DNA of 64,000 nt, taken from assembly GCF_001666835.1 (NCBI RefSeq), contig NZ_LZJF01000192.1:1-64000 (forward strand), given 5' to 3'. The stretch's first letter is position 1. Each line of letters starts with the position of its first letter. The DNA is from Mycobacterium sp. E3251 (GTDB taxonomy: Bacteria; Actinomycetota; Actinomycetes; Mycobacteriales; Mycobacteriaceae). Shown piece by piece: positions 29,606 through 36,763 of the stretch. Both the position numbers and the translations under genes were made by a program. Under the pieces are notes generated by a model. It saw nothing but the letters and a program-made list of their open reading frames with translations, was not told where the DNA came from and ran no database searches.

Positions 29606-30184
29606 ATGAAGGCCGACGAGAAGCAATATGAGGAAGACGCTCGCCGATTACGCCAGTACGGCACCTTCGATAAGTTCTCCGATGCTGACCTGCAGCGGCT
29701 CGCCCGAGCGGCTCATCGCACTTCGACGTCGGCCCCATTGCCGCTGATTCATGAGCAGACGCCGTCGGACTCCTGCTACATCCTGCTCAGCGGGGAGGTC
29801 GGGGTCTACGTCGGCCGGGACCGCGTCGCCGTCCTGGGTCCGGGCGAGGTGATCGGCGAATCGGCGCTCCACCGTGGGAAGCTGCGTTCCGCGACCGTTA
29901 CGACGATCGGGCCGGCCGAGGTCTTGCGCATCGAACGCGCTGATCTCGCCAGAATGCTCGACGAGATGCCGGCACTTCGCGAAATCATCGACGCATCCAT
30001 CGCGCGGCACGTGCCGGTCGAGCTGCCGCCGAAGCCAAAACCACCGCGCATGAAGTTGGGCGCCTCAGTCCGCACCGAATTGGTCGAGCGATTTGAGCAA
30101 ACCGCCAACAGCGCTGGTGTGGACGTCGCGGCCGCGGTTGAGGACGCACTTACTCAGTGGATCGAGCGCAACAGCACGGCGTAG
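29606..30184 (+). CDS. cyclic-nucleotide-binding-domain protein without Crp helix-turn-helix
   Basis: A 192-residue protein. Residues about 20-130 form a cNMP-binding fold (YILLSGEVGVYVG, LGPGEVIGESALHRGKLRSATV), with the PBC-like GESAL...R segment. The C-terminal part is helical, contains a Pro/Lys hinge (ELPPKPKPPRMK), and resembles a small ribbon-helix-helix or coiled module (VRTELVERFEQTANSAGVD) rather than a Crp wing. It may sense cAMP or act as a regulatory subunit; this is not provable here. ATG 29606 is chosen because AGGAG lies 5 bases upstream; a longer frame from 29549 has no such site. Confidence 0.75.
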   Translation: MKADEKQYEEDARRLRQYGTFDKFSDADLQRLARAAHRTSTSAPLPLIHEQTPSDSCYILLSGEVGVYVGRDRVAVLGPGEVIGESALHRGKLRSATVTTIGPAEVLRIERADLARMLDEMPALREIIDASIARHVPVELPPKPKPPRMKLGASVRTELVERFEQTANSAGVDVAAAVEDALTQWIERNSTA

Positions 30185-30247
30185 CCAATCTCGTTCCACG
30201 CCTTTGCGTTCCGCAAGACTCGGTGGCAGGTCGCTGCCCCGCTTCCA

Positions 30248-30277
30248 TTGACCACCTTCTACTACGGGGCGTAGTAT
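30248..30277 (+). promoter_or_regulatory. promoter with operator-like dyad TACTAC-N5-GTAGTA
   Basis: TTGACC (30248-30253) and TAGTAT (30272-30277) are separated by 18 bases and form a plausible sigma-A-type promoter for the GTG at 30311. A perfect dyad, TACTAC at 30260-30265 and GTAGTA at 30271-30276, fills the spacer and runs into the -10 box, the classic place for a repressor site. The half-site is reminiscent of BlaI/MecI-type and some TetR operators; the repressor is not identified. Confidence 0.6.
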
Positions 30278-30310
30278 CCAGGTATAGGGCCGCGCACAAG
30301 GGGGTGCAAC

Positions 30311-30745
30311 GTGAGGTGGAGTTTCGCCCAGATCGGGCTGCTGATCATCTGCGCTTTTCACGTCATTCAGGCCGTGATCGGCCTCGTCGTCAATCCCAGC
30401 TTCGCGACCGGTCCTACCGCGCCGACCGTTCAGCTGCTCGGGATGGACTACAACGGCTGGCACGCCGTCGCCGGTCTCGCGCTGTTTACTCCCGGTCTGG
30501 TGTTCGCGCTGCGCAAGTCCTGGGCCGTGCTATATCTGTTGCTCGCCGCGATAGCCGGTGCGCTGCCCGGCATTTGGGCGTTCTTCTCACATCAGGTGGC
30601 CTACGTCTTCACCTTCCCAAACAACGTCACCGACGCGGTGGTGCACCTGCTGACCGCTGGGGTGATGGTCGCCGTGGCGGCCGTCCAGGTCCGACTGGAT
30701 GGTGGACTGAAGAACTCGCTCGTCGATCTCCGGAAAGCCCGGTAG
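30311..30745 (+). CDS. DUF4383-like four-helix membrane protein
   Basis: A 144-residue membrane protein with four hydrophobic helices (about 5-25, 52-70, 76-98, 112-132) and no large loops. It resembles the DUF4383 family, whose function is unknown. The start is GTG 30311, preceded by GGGGG. It appears monocistronic behind a promoter containing an operator dyad, and is convergent with the PEP-mutase-like gene, whose stop lies 15 bases beyond its own. Tight control suggests a conditionally needed membrane component. Confidence 0.75.
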   Translation: MRWSFAQIGLLIICAFHVIQAVIGLVVNPSFATGPTAPTVQLLGMDYNGWHAVAGLALFTPGLVFALRKSWAVLYLLLAAIAGALPGIWAFFSHQVAYVFTFPNNVTDAVVHLLTAGVMVAVAAVQVRLDGGLKNSLVDLRKAR

Positions 30746-30760
30746 CTCGCCGCCGCGACC

Positions 30761-31624
30761 CTATTCGCTGAACAGCGTATTCAGCTCGTCGAAGCTCGCG
30801 GCTCCGGTGAGTCCCTCGAAGGAGCCGTCCTCGATCAGCTTCCGCGCGGCGGCCAGGAACGCACCCCACGCGACCCGACTGAAAGCCGAGCCGACGCTGA
30901 TCCGTCGCACCCCCAACTGCGCGAGGTCCGTCACCGTCAGCCCCGTGTCGGAAGACATCAGAACGTTGACCGGATATGGCGCCACGGCGTCGACGAGAGT
31001 GGCGATGTCCTCTCGGGTGCGGATCCCCGGCGCGAAGAGCACCTCGGCTCCCGCCTCACCGTAAGCCTGCAGCCGCCGGATGGCCTCGGCGAGCGGATCG
31101 GGGTGGCCGTAAAGGAAGCATTCCGCGCGGCCGGTCAGCATGACGTCGGCTCCCGAATCGTCGATCGCGGAACGCGCAGCGCGGACGCGGTCGGTGGCCT
31201 CGGCCAGCTCGAAGAGCGGCGCGCCGGCGTTGCCGGTGCCGTCTTCGACGGAGAGGCCGGCCACGCCGGTGGCCACGCAGCGCGCCACATTGTGCGCCAG
31301 CTCGTCCGGACTTCGGGCATAGCCGGCCTGGAAATCGGCATTGACGGGCACGCTGACCGCGGCCACTATTTCGGCGATGTTGTTCAGTGCCTCGCCGACG
31401 GAGAGCGCAGTCACCGTGTCGGGCAGACCGCGCGCGAAGCAGAGTCCGGCGCTCGTGGTGGCCAGTGCAGGGAAGCCCAGCTTTGCAAGCGCGATTGCCG
31501 AACCGGCGTCCCACGGATTCGGGATGAGAAAACACCCCTGTTGATGGAGTCGGCGAAAACGGGCTCCAATGTCGCCGCGGGATTCCACAACCCGATTATG
31601 CTCGCGCCCATGTGAAGTCGCCAC
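30761..31624 (-). CDS. isocitrate lyase/PEP mutase-superfamily enzyme
   Basis: A protein of 275-287 residues depending on start (GTG 31624 or GTG 31588; neither has a convincing ribosome site). The first beta strand FLIPNPWDAGSA and the motifs NADFQAGYA and SVEDGTG are characteristic of carboxyphosphonoenolpyruvate mutase / methylisocitrate lyase-like enzymes, which cleave or rearrange C-C or P-C bonds with Mg2+. The full KKCGH lyase motif is absent, so it is not a true isocitrate lyase. Rv1998c of M. tuberculosis is a similar uncharacterised protein. It follows the cutinase gene at 71 bases, but no functional link is evident. Confidence 0.78.
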   Translation of the reverse strand: MATSHGREHNRVVESRGDIGARFRRLHQQGCFLIPNPWDAGSAIALAKLGFPALATTSAGLCFARGLPDTVTALSVGEALNNIAEIVAAVSVPVNADFQAGYARSPDELAHNVARCVATGVAGLSVEDGTGNAGAPLFELAEATDRVRAARSAIDDSGADVMLTGRAECFLYGHPDPLAEAIRRLQAYGEAGAEVLFAPGIRTREDIATLVDAVAPYPVNVLMSSDTGLTVTDLAQLGVRRISVGSAFSRVAWGAFLAAARKLIEDGSFEGLTGAASFDELNTLFSE

Positions 31625-31695
31625 ACCGCCGCCCGATCGACTCCAGAATCGAAATCACTTGTGCGCGTTGGCATTCACACAAGGCCGGGCTGGGA

Positions 31696-32460
31696 TCAAC
31701 CCGGAGCGGCGGGGAACCCGACGGCGGTCGTCGGTGCGCCAGGAGCGCCAGCCGCCGGACCGCCGGGACCGCCGCCAAGACGACTGGCCGCAAACGCCGC
31801 GCCCTGGTCGATCATCGCCGTGTTGGTCGAGTACGTGTCGTGTGCGGCGAAATTCATTCCGTCGGAGCAGATCGGGTCACCCTCGGCGCATACCTGGACG
31901 GTCTTGGCCTGATAGAGCGGACCGATGACGACCGGCGGCTCGCCCAAAAAGTTCATCGCCTTCTCGCTTGGCAGTGCGAAGAGCACGACCGACGAGACAT
32001 GGTTGGCCACCTCGGGGTCCAACGGTTTGGGCACGGAGGCCGGATCGATGCCAGCCGGCACGGCGGCCGAGGTGACGAACCCCATCACGGCAGCGCCCTG
32101 GGAATAGCCGGCGAGCACCATTTTGGTGTTGGGGCAGTCGTGCGCCGTCGAAACGACATGCGCGCCCGCGTCCCTGATGCCCGCCTCGCCCGCGTTCGTC
32201 CAGTCGTGGGTGGCGGGATAGTTGACCGGATAGACGTCGAGCGACTTTGCGCCAACGCGCGGCCGCAGCGAGTCGACGAATGCCTGTCCGGTCGCGCCGA
32301 GTCCCGGCGGGTCATCGGTGCCGCGCGCGAACAGCACCTGCACGTCCGGGCATGGATCGGCAGCAGCGAACGGAATGGCAGAACCGAGGACCGGAGCGCT
32401 GACGCCCGCCGCCGCGAGGACGGCGGAAACAAGCAAATGGGGTAGGTGACGTGCGGTCAT
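31696..32460 (-). CDS. secreted cutinase-family serine esterase
   Basis: A 254-residue exported enzyme. A signal peptide of about 34 residues ends at AAAD. The mature domain has the cutinase triad: Ser120 in GYSQGA, Asp195 in GDPICSDG and His207 in AAHDTY. Cysteines C37/C109 and C191/C198 are placed for the usual disulfides. Mycobacterial relatives hydrolyse esters, triacylglycerol or phospholipid at the cell surface. The Gly/Ala/Pro-rich tail of about 35 residues is probably disordered. The start is ATG 32460 behind a G-run; TTG 32478 is less likely. Confidence 0.88.
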   Translation of the reverse strand: MTARHLPHLLVSAVLAAAGVSAPVLGSAIPFAAADPCPDVQVLFARGTDDPPGLGATGQAFVDSLRPRVGAKSLDVYPVNYPATHDWTNAGEAGIRDAGAHVVSTAHDCPNTKMVLAGYSQGAAVMGFVTSAAVPAGIDPASVPKPLDPEVANHVSSVVLFALPSEKAMNFLGEPPVVIGPLYQAKTVQVCAEGDPICSDGMNFAAHDTYSTNTAMIDQGAAFAASRLGGGPGGPAAGAPGAPTTAVGFPAAPG

Positions 32461-32542
32461 GTGCGGTGCACCCCCCAACAGATGCGGTATCTAAACCACG
32501 ATCTTTCATGCGGTGCCCCGCGTGGTCAAGGTGTATTGCTGG

Positions 32543-33028
32543 CTAGCCCTCGTTGACGAGGTCCGCGAGGAACGCGGGTAACCGCCCGGCGCCAAAGTCA
32601 TAGAACCGCGCCCATAGCGGTTCGACCGATATGCGCACCATCTGCTTATACGTCGACCGCACGTTGCGTTCGAACTCGGCGAGTTGCGGGCCGTCCATAG
32701 AGCTCCTCGCCGCCTCGAGATACTCCTCGGTGACGCCGTCGACGGTTTGCAGTGTGGCGAGCCCGCGTACCAGGAGGGCTTTCGCCTCTTCCGGGGTGGA
32801 GCCCGAATCGATCGTCAGTGCCACCTGCGGACGTGCCGAAAGCGCCCGCGCTTTCGGGGAGCTCGGTGCGGTGGAGACGACGATGCGTTCGCCGGTCCAG
32901 TGAAATCCGACCGGGATGACTCGCGGGAAGCCGTCGTGCCCGTTGTAGGCGAGCCTGGCCATGGAGCCGGAGAGCAGCTTCTGGGCCCCGGGGAGGACGA
33001 GCTCCCGGGCCAACTCCTGGGTGTTCAT
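32543..33028 (-). CDS. pyridoxamine-5'-phosphate oxidase-like flavin/F420-binding protein
   Basis: A 161-residue split-barrel protein with RVIPVGFHWTGERIVVST and LTIDSG segments typical of the PPOX superfamily, whose mycobacterial members bind FMN, F420 or heme. The substrate is unknown. The start is ATG 33028, with GTG 33031 adjacent. It lies 30 bases downstream of the next minus-strand gene, so the two may be cotranscribed. Confidence 0.7.
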   Translation of the reverse strand: MNTQELARELVLPGAQKLLSGSMARLAYNGHDGFPRVIPVGFHWTGERIVVSTAPSSPKARALSARPQVALTIDSGSTPEEAKALLVRGLATLQTVDGVTEEYLEAARSSMDGPQLAEFERNVRSTYKQMVRISVEPLWARFYDFGAGRLPAFLADLVNEG

Positions 33029-33059
33029 CACACTCGTAGTCCTACACCGGACCGCGGGC

Positions 33060-33359
33060 TCACAGCTGGCCGAGGCGCTCGCTCACCCGGGCCAGTGCCT
33101 CGTCGAAGATCTGCACCTTCTCGCCGCGCTTCTCGTTCGCGGGCTGGGCGGAGCCGCGGGCCCCTTCGGCCTCCACCCGAGCCGCACCCCGGCGCCGCAA
33201 CAAGCTGAAGTTCTTGTCGCGCGCCTGCCTGAGCCGGCTCTGCAAATCCTTGAGCGACTTCTCGTCCATGCGCATGAGGGCCTCGGGATGGCTCTCGCCG
33301 ATCAACGAGCTTTCCTGCTGGGTCAGGTTCACCTGGTGGCTGCTCACCCCTAGATTCAT
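33060..33359 (-). CDS. conserved small helical protein of unknown function
   Basis: A 99-residue charged, mostly helical protein with LTQQESSLIGESHPEALMRM and a basic middle (RLRQARDKNFSLLRRRG). GGAG lies 6 bases before ATG 33359, which decides the start. I recognise no domain. It is divergent from the 43-residue ORF at 33482, with 122 bases between them that must hold both promoters. Confidence 0.65.
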   Translation of the reverse strand: MNLGVSSHQVNLTQQESSLIGESHPEALMRMDEKSLKDLQSRLRQARDKNFSLLRRRGAARVEAEGARGSAQPANEKRGEKVQIFDEALARVSERLGQL

Positions 33360-33481
33360 AACCCGCTCCGGGCGTACCGGCGCGTCGAATGTCCGCCACC
33401 ACGCCGAGTCGTCACGCCGGGGCCATCTCGAGTTCACATCGCCGGAGGCGTGGGTAGTCCTTAGCGACGAAGGAGGTTGCG

Positions 33482-33613
33482 ATGGGCAGGCATTCGAAGG
33501 ACGAGGACGAGCCAAAGGGGGGCCGACCCGGTCCCGCGGATCAGGGCGGCGAAGGTGGAATGGCGACGCGTGAGAACGCGCCGGAACTCACCGAACCGGA
33601 CCGCGAGGACTGA
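33482..33613 (+). CDS. 43-residue highly charged small protein
   Basis: ATG 33482 is preceded by a near-perfect ribosome site (AAGGAGG, 33471-33477, 4 bases before the start). The 43 residues are hydrophilic and Gly/Asp/Glu-rich (MGRHSKDEDEPKGG, ending PDRED), with no hydrophobic core, so the protein is probably disordered. I recognise no family. The strong ribosome site makes expression likely. Confidence 0.65.
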   Translation: MGRHSKDEDEPKGGRPGPADQGGEGGMATRENAPELTEPDRED

Positions 33614-33698
33614 GGGGCGAGCGCACCAAACGGGGCCCGTTTCGAGCGGCCCCCGCGGCGGGTAGCCGAGAGGTCTCATTCACGACGAAAATGGATAG

Positions 33699-34376
33699 AT
33701 GCCATTCGAACAGGCGCCGCCGCCGCCGCCCCAATCGGCGCCGGGCTGGTACCCCGACCCGGCGGGGGTTGGTCACGGGCTGCAACGGTATTTCGACGGC
33801 ACCAGCTGGACCAGCGAGTGGGCGTTCGCCGCAGAACCGCCGAAGAAAGAGACTCCCGGGAAGGCGGCCCTGGCCCTCGCGGCTTTGGGCTTCCTCGTCC
33901 TGCTCATCATCGTCGGGAAGACCTGGGTTTTCGACCAGAAGAAGGACGCCCCATCGACCCCGACCAGTTCGGCCACAGCGGGACCGCCGACCGAGGCTGC
34001 GCCGACTACACCGCCCGGCCCCAAGAAGCCGGACGGAGTCACCTTCACCACCGCACCCGGCCCGAACGGCGACGTGGTCAACGCCCGATTCGCCATTCGT
34101 GACAATTACACCGAACAGATGATCAAAGACGGTGCGCGGACGGACACCATCGACATCCTCAGATATGCGAGAGCGACGTATCCCGACGCTTCCGCGGTGA
34201 ACGTGCAAGGCACCTTCCCGATGACCGACCCGTACGGCAACACCGCGACTCACGTCGCCATCGACCTCACGTATTCACGAGAGACCTTGAACAAGATCAA
34301 CTTCGATGGCATCACCAAAACCAGCATCTGGGAGATCCGCGATTCCGGCACTATTCTTCCGGCTTTTCAGCCGTAG
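33699..34376 (+). CDS. DUF2510 single-pass membrane protein
   Basis: A 225-residue protein. A proline-rich start is followed by a DUF2510 motif (APGWYPDPAGVGHGLQRYFDGTSWT, about 14-38), a single membrane helix (about 56-75), a Thr/Pro-rich linker and an extracytoplasmic domain of about 115 residues. Many actinobacterial envelope proteins share this layout; the role of the DUF2510 motif is unknown. The start is ATG 33699. The C-terminal domain resembles others in mycobacteria but I cannot name it. Confidence 0.75.
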   Translation: MPFEQAPPPPPQSAPGWYPDPAGVGHGLQRYFDGTSWTSEWAFAAEPPKKETPGKAALALAALGFLVLLIIVGKTWVFDQKKDAPSTPTSSATAGPPTEAAPTTPPGPKKPDGVTFTTAPGPNGDVVNARFAIRDNYTEQMIKDGARTDTIDILRYARATYPDASAVNVQGTFPMTDPYGNTATHVAIDLTYSRETLNKINFDGITKTSIWEIRDSGTILPAFQP

Positions 34377-34399
34377 ACCGGTGGGCGGATAATCGCGTC

Positions 34400-34558
34400 G
34401 TGCCCACCGAACCCCCTCGCCCATCCCGGGCCGCGCCGAAGCCGCCGCGGGTGCGTACCACGCCCGAGGATCTGGAGAGGTTCGGCGACGAGGAGCAGAT
34501 GCGCTCGGCGTCGGACGAAGCCCGGCTCCGCGACGAGCGACCGCCGCATCACGATTAG
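34400..34558 (+). CDS. 52-residue charged small protein
   Basis: GTG 34400 opens a 52-codon frame, 23 bases after the DUF2510 gene. The product is Pro/Arg-rich at the start and Glu/Asp/Arg-rich later (TPEDLERFGDEEQMRSASDE), which has natural amphipathic character. Its stop lies 15 bases from the convergent hydrolase gene. The ribosome site (GGTGGGCGG) is far and weak. It may be a real small cytoplasmic protein. Confidence 0.45.
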   Translation: MPTEPPRPSRAAPKPPRVRTTPEDLERFGDEEQMRSASDEARLRDERPPHHD

Positions 34559-34573
34559 CCGCCGGCGAGGCGT

Positions 34574-35476
34574 TCAGCCTGCCGCGACGCGGTCGATGTG
34601 GGCGAGGAAGTGCGTCAACACCGCCTCGGGTGCCTCGAGTTGCGGCCAGTGCCCGATGTCGTCGGCGAGCATCACGACATTGGGTTCGGGAATCACCTCG
34701 GCATAGCGGCGCGCCATGTGCGCGCCGGAGTTGGGGTCGATGGGCCCGTCGATCAATCGCATGGGAACCGCGGTCTGCCGCATGGCGCGCACCCACCGGT
34801 TTCGGTGTGCGTAGCGATCGTTGATGAACCGGCCGACTTTGTGCAGCACCCGCCGGCCATCGTTGTAGTCCAAGATCTGGTTGAACACGTCCATCATGTG
34901 CCGGGTCGGCTTGGTGTTCGGGCCGAACATTTCGCGCAGCGTGGGCTCCAGCAGCCGACGGGACACCGGACTGCTCTGCACTTGACTGAAGACGTCGCCC
35001 AACGGCGTGCCCGACATCAGCTTCTGCGCCATTCTGGGCTTGTATGCCTCGACAAACATTCCGCCGTTGAGCCAGGTGATGGAGTCGATGCGCAGCGCGC
35101 CATAGGCTTGCTGACCGAATTCGTGACGGGCCAGCATCTCCTGGCACACGGAATCACCTATGTCGTGGGCCAGGATGTGCGCGTTGCTGATGTTCAGGTG
35201 GGACAGCAGGGCTTCGTGCATGTCGGCGTGGTCGCCCACCGAGTACTCGTAGGCCACCGGTTTGTCGGAGAACCCCATGCCGATCATGTCGGGGGCGATG
35301 ACGGTGAACCGTTGCGTCAGCGTGGGCCAGATCCGCGCCCAGTCAAAGGAATTGAACGGATAACCGTGGATCAGCAGCAGCGGCGGTCCGCTGCCCTCGA
35401 TGCGGTAGAAGATGTCGAAGCCGAGGTAGTCGAAGTGGTCTCCGGCCGCCAGCCAGCGTTGCAGTTCAGCGTCCAT
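34574..35476 (-). CDS. haloalkane dehalogenase/epoxide hydrolase-like alpha/beta hydrolase
   Basis: A 300-residue alpha/beta hydrolase with an aspartate nucleophile: HGYP (37-40, oxyanion region), Asp105 in AHDIGDSV, and a C-terminal DDIGHWPQLEAPE with the likely catalytic histidine. An Asp nucleophile points to haloalkane dehalogenase or epoxide hydrolase chemistry, not to an esterase. The halide-binding Trp that normally follows the nucleophile is not present, which favours epoxide hydrolase or another function. The start is uncertain among three close ATGs (35485 to 35476) behind GAAGG. Confidence 0.78.
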   Translation of the reverse strand: MDAELQRWLAAGDHFDYLGFDIFYRIEGSGPPLLLIHGYPFNSFDWARIWPTLTQRFTVIAPDMIGMGFSDKPVAYEYSVGDHADMHEALLSHLNISNAHILAHDIGDSVCQEMLARHEFGQQAYGALRIDSITWLNGGMFVEAYKPRMAQKLMSGTPLGDVFSQVQSSPVSRRLLEPTLREMFGPNTKPTRHMMDVFNQILDYNDGRRVLHKVGRFINDRYAHRNRWVRAMRQTAVPMRLIDGPIDPNSGAHMARRYAEVIPEPNVVMLADDIGHWPQLEAPEAVLTHFLAHIDRVAAG

Positions 35477-35663
35477 GACAGTCATCATCCTTCGCCGGTG
35501 AGCGCGTCGCACGACAACCTTTTCGGTTGTCGCCACGGGGTGGCCCGCGATGCGTCCGAACAGCTTGCGGGACAGGGCGCCTCAGCGTGGCGTTCTTCCC
35601 GGCGTATTGCCGGCCGGAGCCGAGGCTATTCTCCGCCGGGCGAGGCGCCATAGGATAGCCAGC

Positions 35664-35696
35664 ATGCGTCGCCGTGTGCCGAGCCCGACTTTGTGA
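35664..35696 (+). CDS. possible 10-codon leader peptide upstream of methyltransferase-like gene
   Basis: ATG 35664, preceded by AGGATAG, opens MRRRVPSPTL followed by TGA. The stop overlaps the GTG/ATG start of the next gene (GTGATG). Three arginines stand at the start. It could couple or gate translation of the downstream gene, which lacks its own clear ribosome site. This is inferred from the layout only. Confidence 0.35.
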   Translation: MRRRVPSPTL

Positions 35697-36514
35697 TGGC
35701 AATTACCAATACCGAGCTCAGCTTCCTGCTAGAGGCGTCGCGCCGCGGCCTGCTTCCTCAGCAAGGCCGCATCCTTGAATTCGGCGAAGCCGAGACCATG
35801 ATCGATGTGGCGCAGGCGATCCCGATCCTCCTCGAAGAAGGGCCGCGGCGCGACGCGTTGCTCGCCGAGCCGGCGCCGGACGGTATGCCGCAGATCTATG
35901 CCGACGCCAAACGCATCTACCGAGCCCTGTTCGACTTCCGCAGCTACAACGCCATCGATCTGCTCCCGCCCAACGACTATCGTCTGCAGCAGGATCTCAA
36001 CCTGCCCTTCGACCTTGGGACACGGTTCGACGTCTGCATCAACAACGGCACGAGCGAGCACGTCTTCAATCAGGCCAATTGCTACAAGGCGATTCATGAT
36101 CACACCGCCCCAGGCGGCGTGATGATCCACTGGACACCATGCCTGGGATGGATCGACCACGGCTTCTACAACATCCAGCCAGGGTTCTTCCACGACCTGG
36201 CCACCGCGAACGGCTACGAGATCCTGCTAGCCGTCCTGTCGAGCGACACCATGATGATGCCGATAATCCCCGGCCAAATCACCGCCGAGTTCGTCGGCGC
36301 CAATCCGGGCATCCGGGACAGCCTCGCCTGCGCCGTCCTGCGCAAGACCACGGATGAACCTTTCCGCTTTCCCTTGCAGGGGGTCTATTCCTTTCTCAAG
36401 GAACTGACGGACCGGGTAGAAGCGAAACGTATGGCGCATGTGATGGCGCCCAGCTCCGGCGAGGCAGGACAGCAACCGCGGCGGCCCGACGATCCTACTG
36501 CCATCGGGTCCTAG
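35696..36514 (+). CDS. SAM-methyltransferase-like protein
   Basis: A 272-residue protein. RILEFGEAE (about 25-33) is placed like SAM motif I, and CINNGTSEHVFNQANCYKAIHDHTAPGG (about 111-138) resembles the motif II/III region of class I methyltransferases that act on sugars or small molecules. Motif I is not canonical (EFGEAET instead of E/DxGxGxG), so cofactor binding is uncertain. The start is ATG 35696 or GTG 35693; neither has a good ribosome site, but a 10-codon upstream frame ends there. It stands alone between the hydrolase and the lower-GC block. Confidence 0.6.
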   Translation: MAITNTELSFLLEASRRGLLPQQGRILEFGEAETMIDVAQAIPILLEEGPRRDALLAEPAPDGMPQIYADAKRIYRALFDFRSYNAIDLLPPNDYRLQQDLNLPFDLGTRFDVCINNGTSEHVFNQANCYKAIHDHTAPGGVMIHWTPCLGWIDHGFYNIQPGFFHDLATANGYEILLAVLSSDTMMMPIIPGQITAEFVGANPGIRDSLACAVLRKTTDEPFRFPLQGVYSFLKELTDRVEAKRMAHVMAPSSGEAGQQPRRPDDPTAIGS

Positions 36515-36763
36515 ACATAGGCTTCGCGTATGCGCGACCTTGGGGTATCGATGGTGAGCTTCGGCTAGTAGCACGCGCGGGGTTCGTAGCCCGGGAATTG
36601 AGTTGCCATACCCCGAGTACCCAGCTGATCGATCAATTACTAGACGAGCGGTCATGGTGGCAACTCGACGGGTGCGACCTCGCTCGACCGAGCCCTTTTA
36701 AGCAAGAGCCCTAGTAATGTCCAGCGATGTGGGTGACCGAGACGCCAAGTATCGGACGACTCG
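36515..36763. promoter_or_regulatory. intergenic region with nested palindromes before DUF1023 gene
   Basis: About 250 bases without a gene. GAGTTGCCA (36600-36608) and TGGCAACTC (36658-36666) form a perfect 9-bp inverted repeat with 49 bases between. Inside lies the perfect 10-bp palindrome TGATCGATCA (36626-36635). Two dyads so close upstream of the DUF1023-lipoprotein operon suggest a control region. No -35/-10 pair is convincing. Confidence 0.4.
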
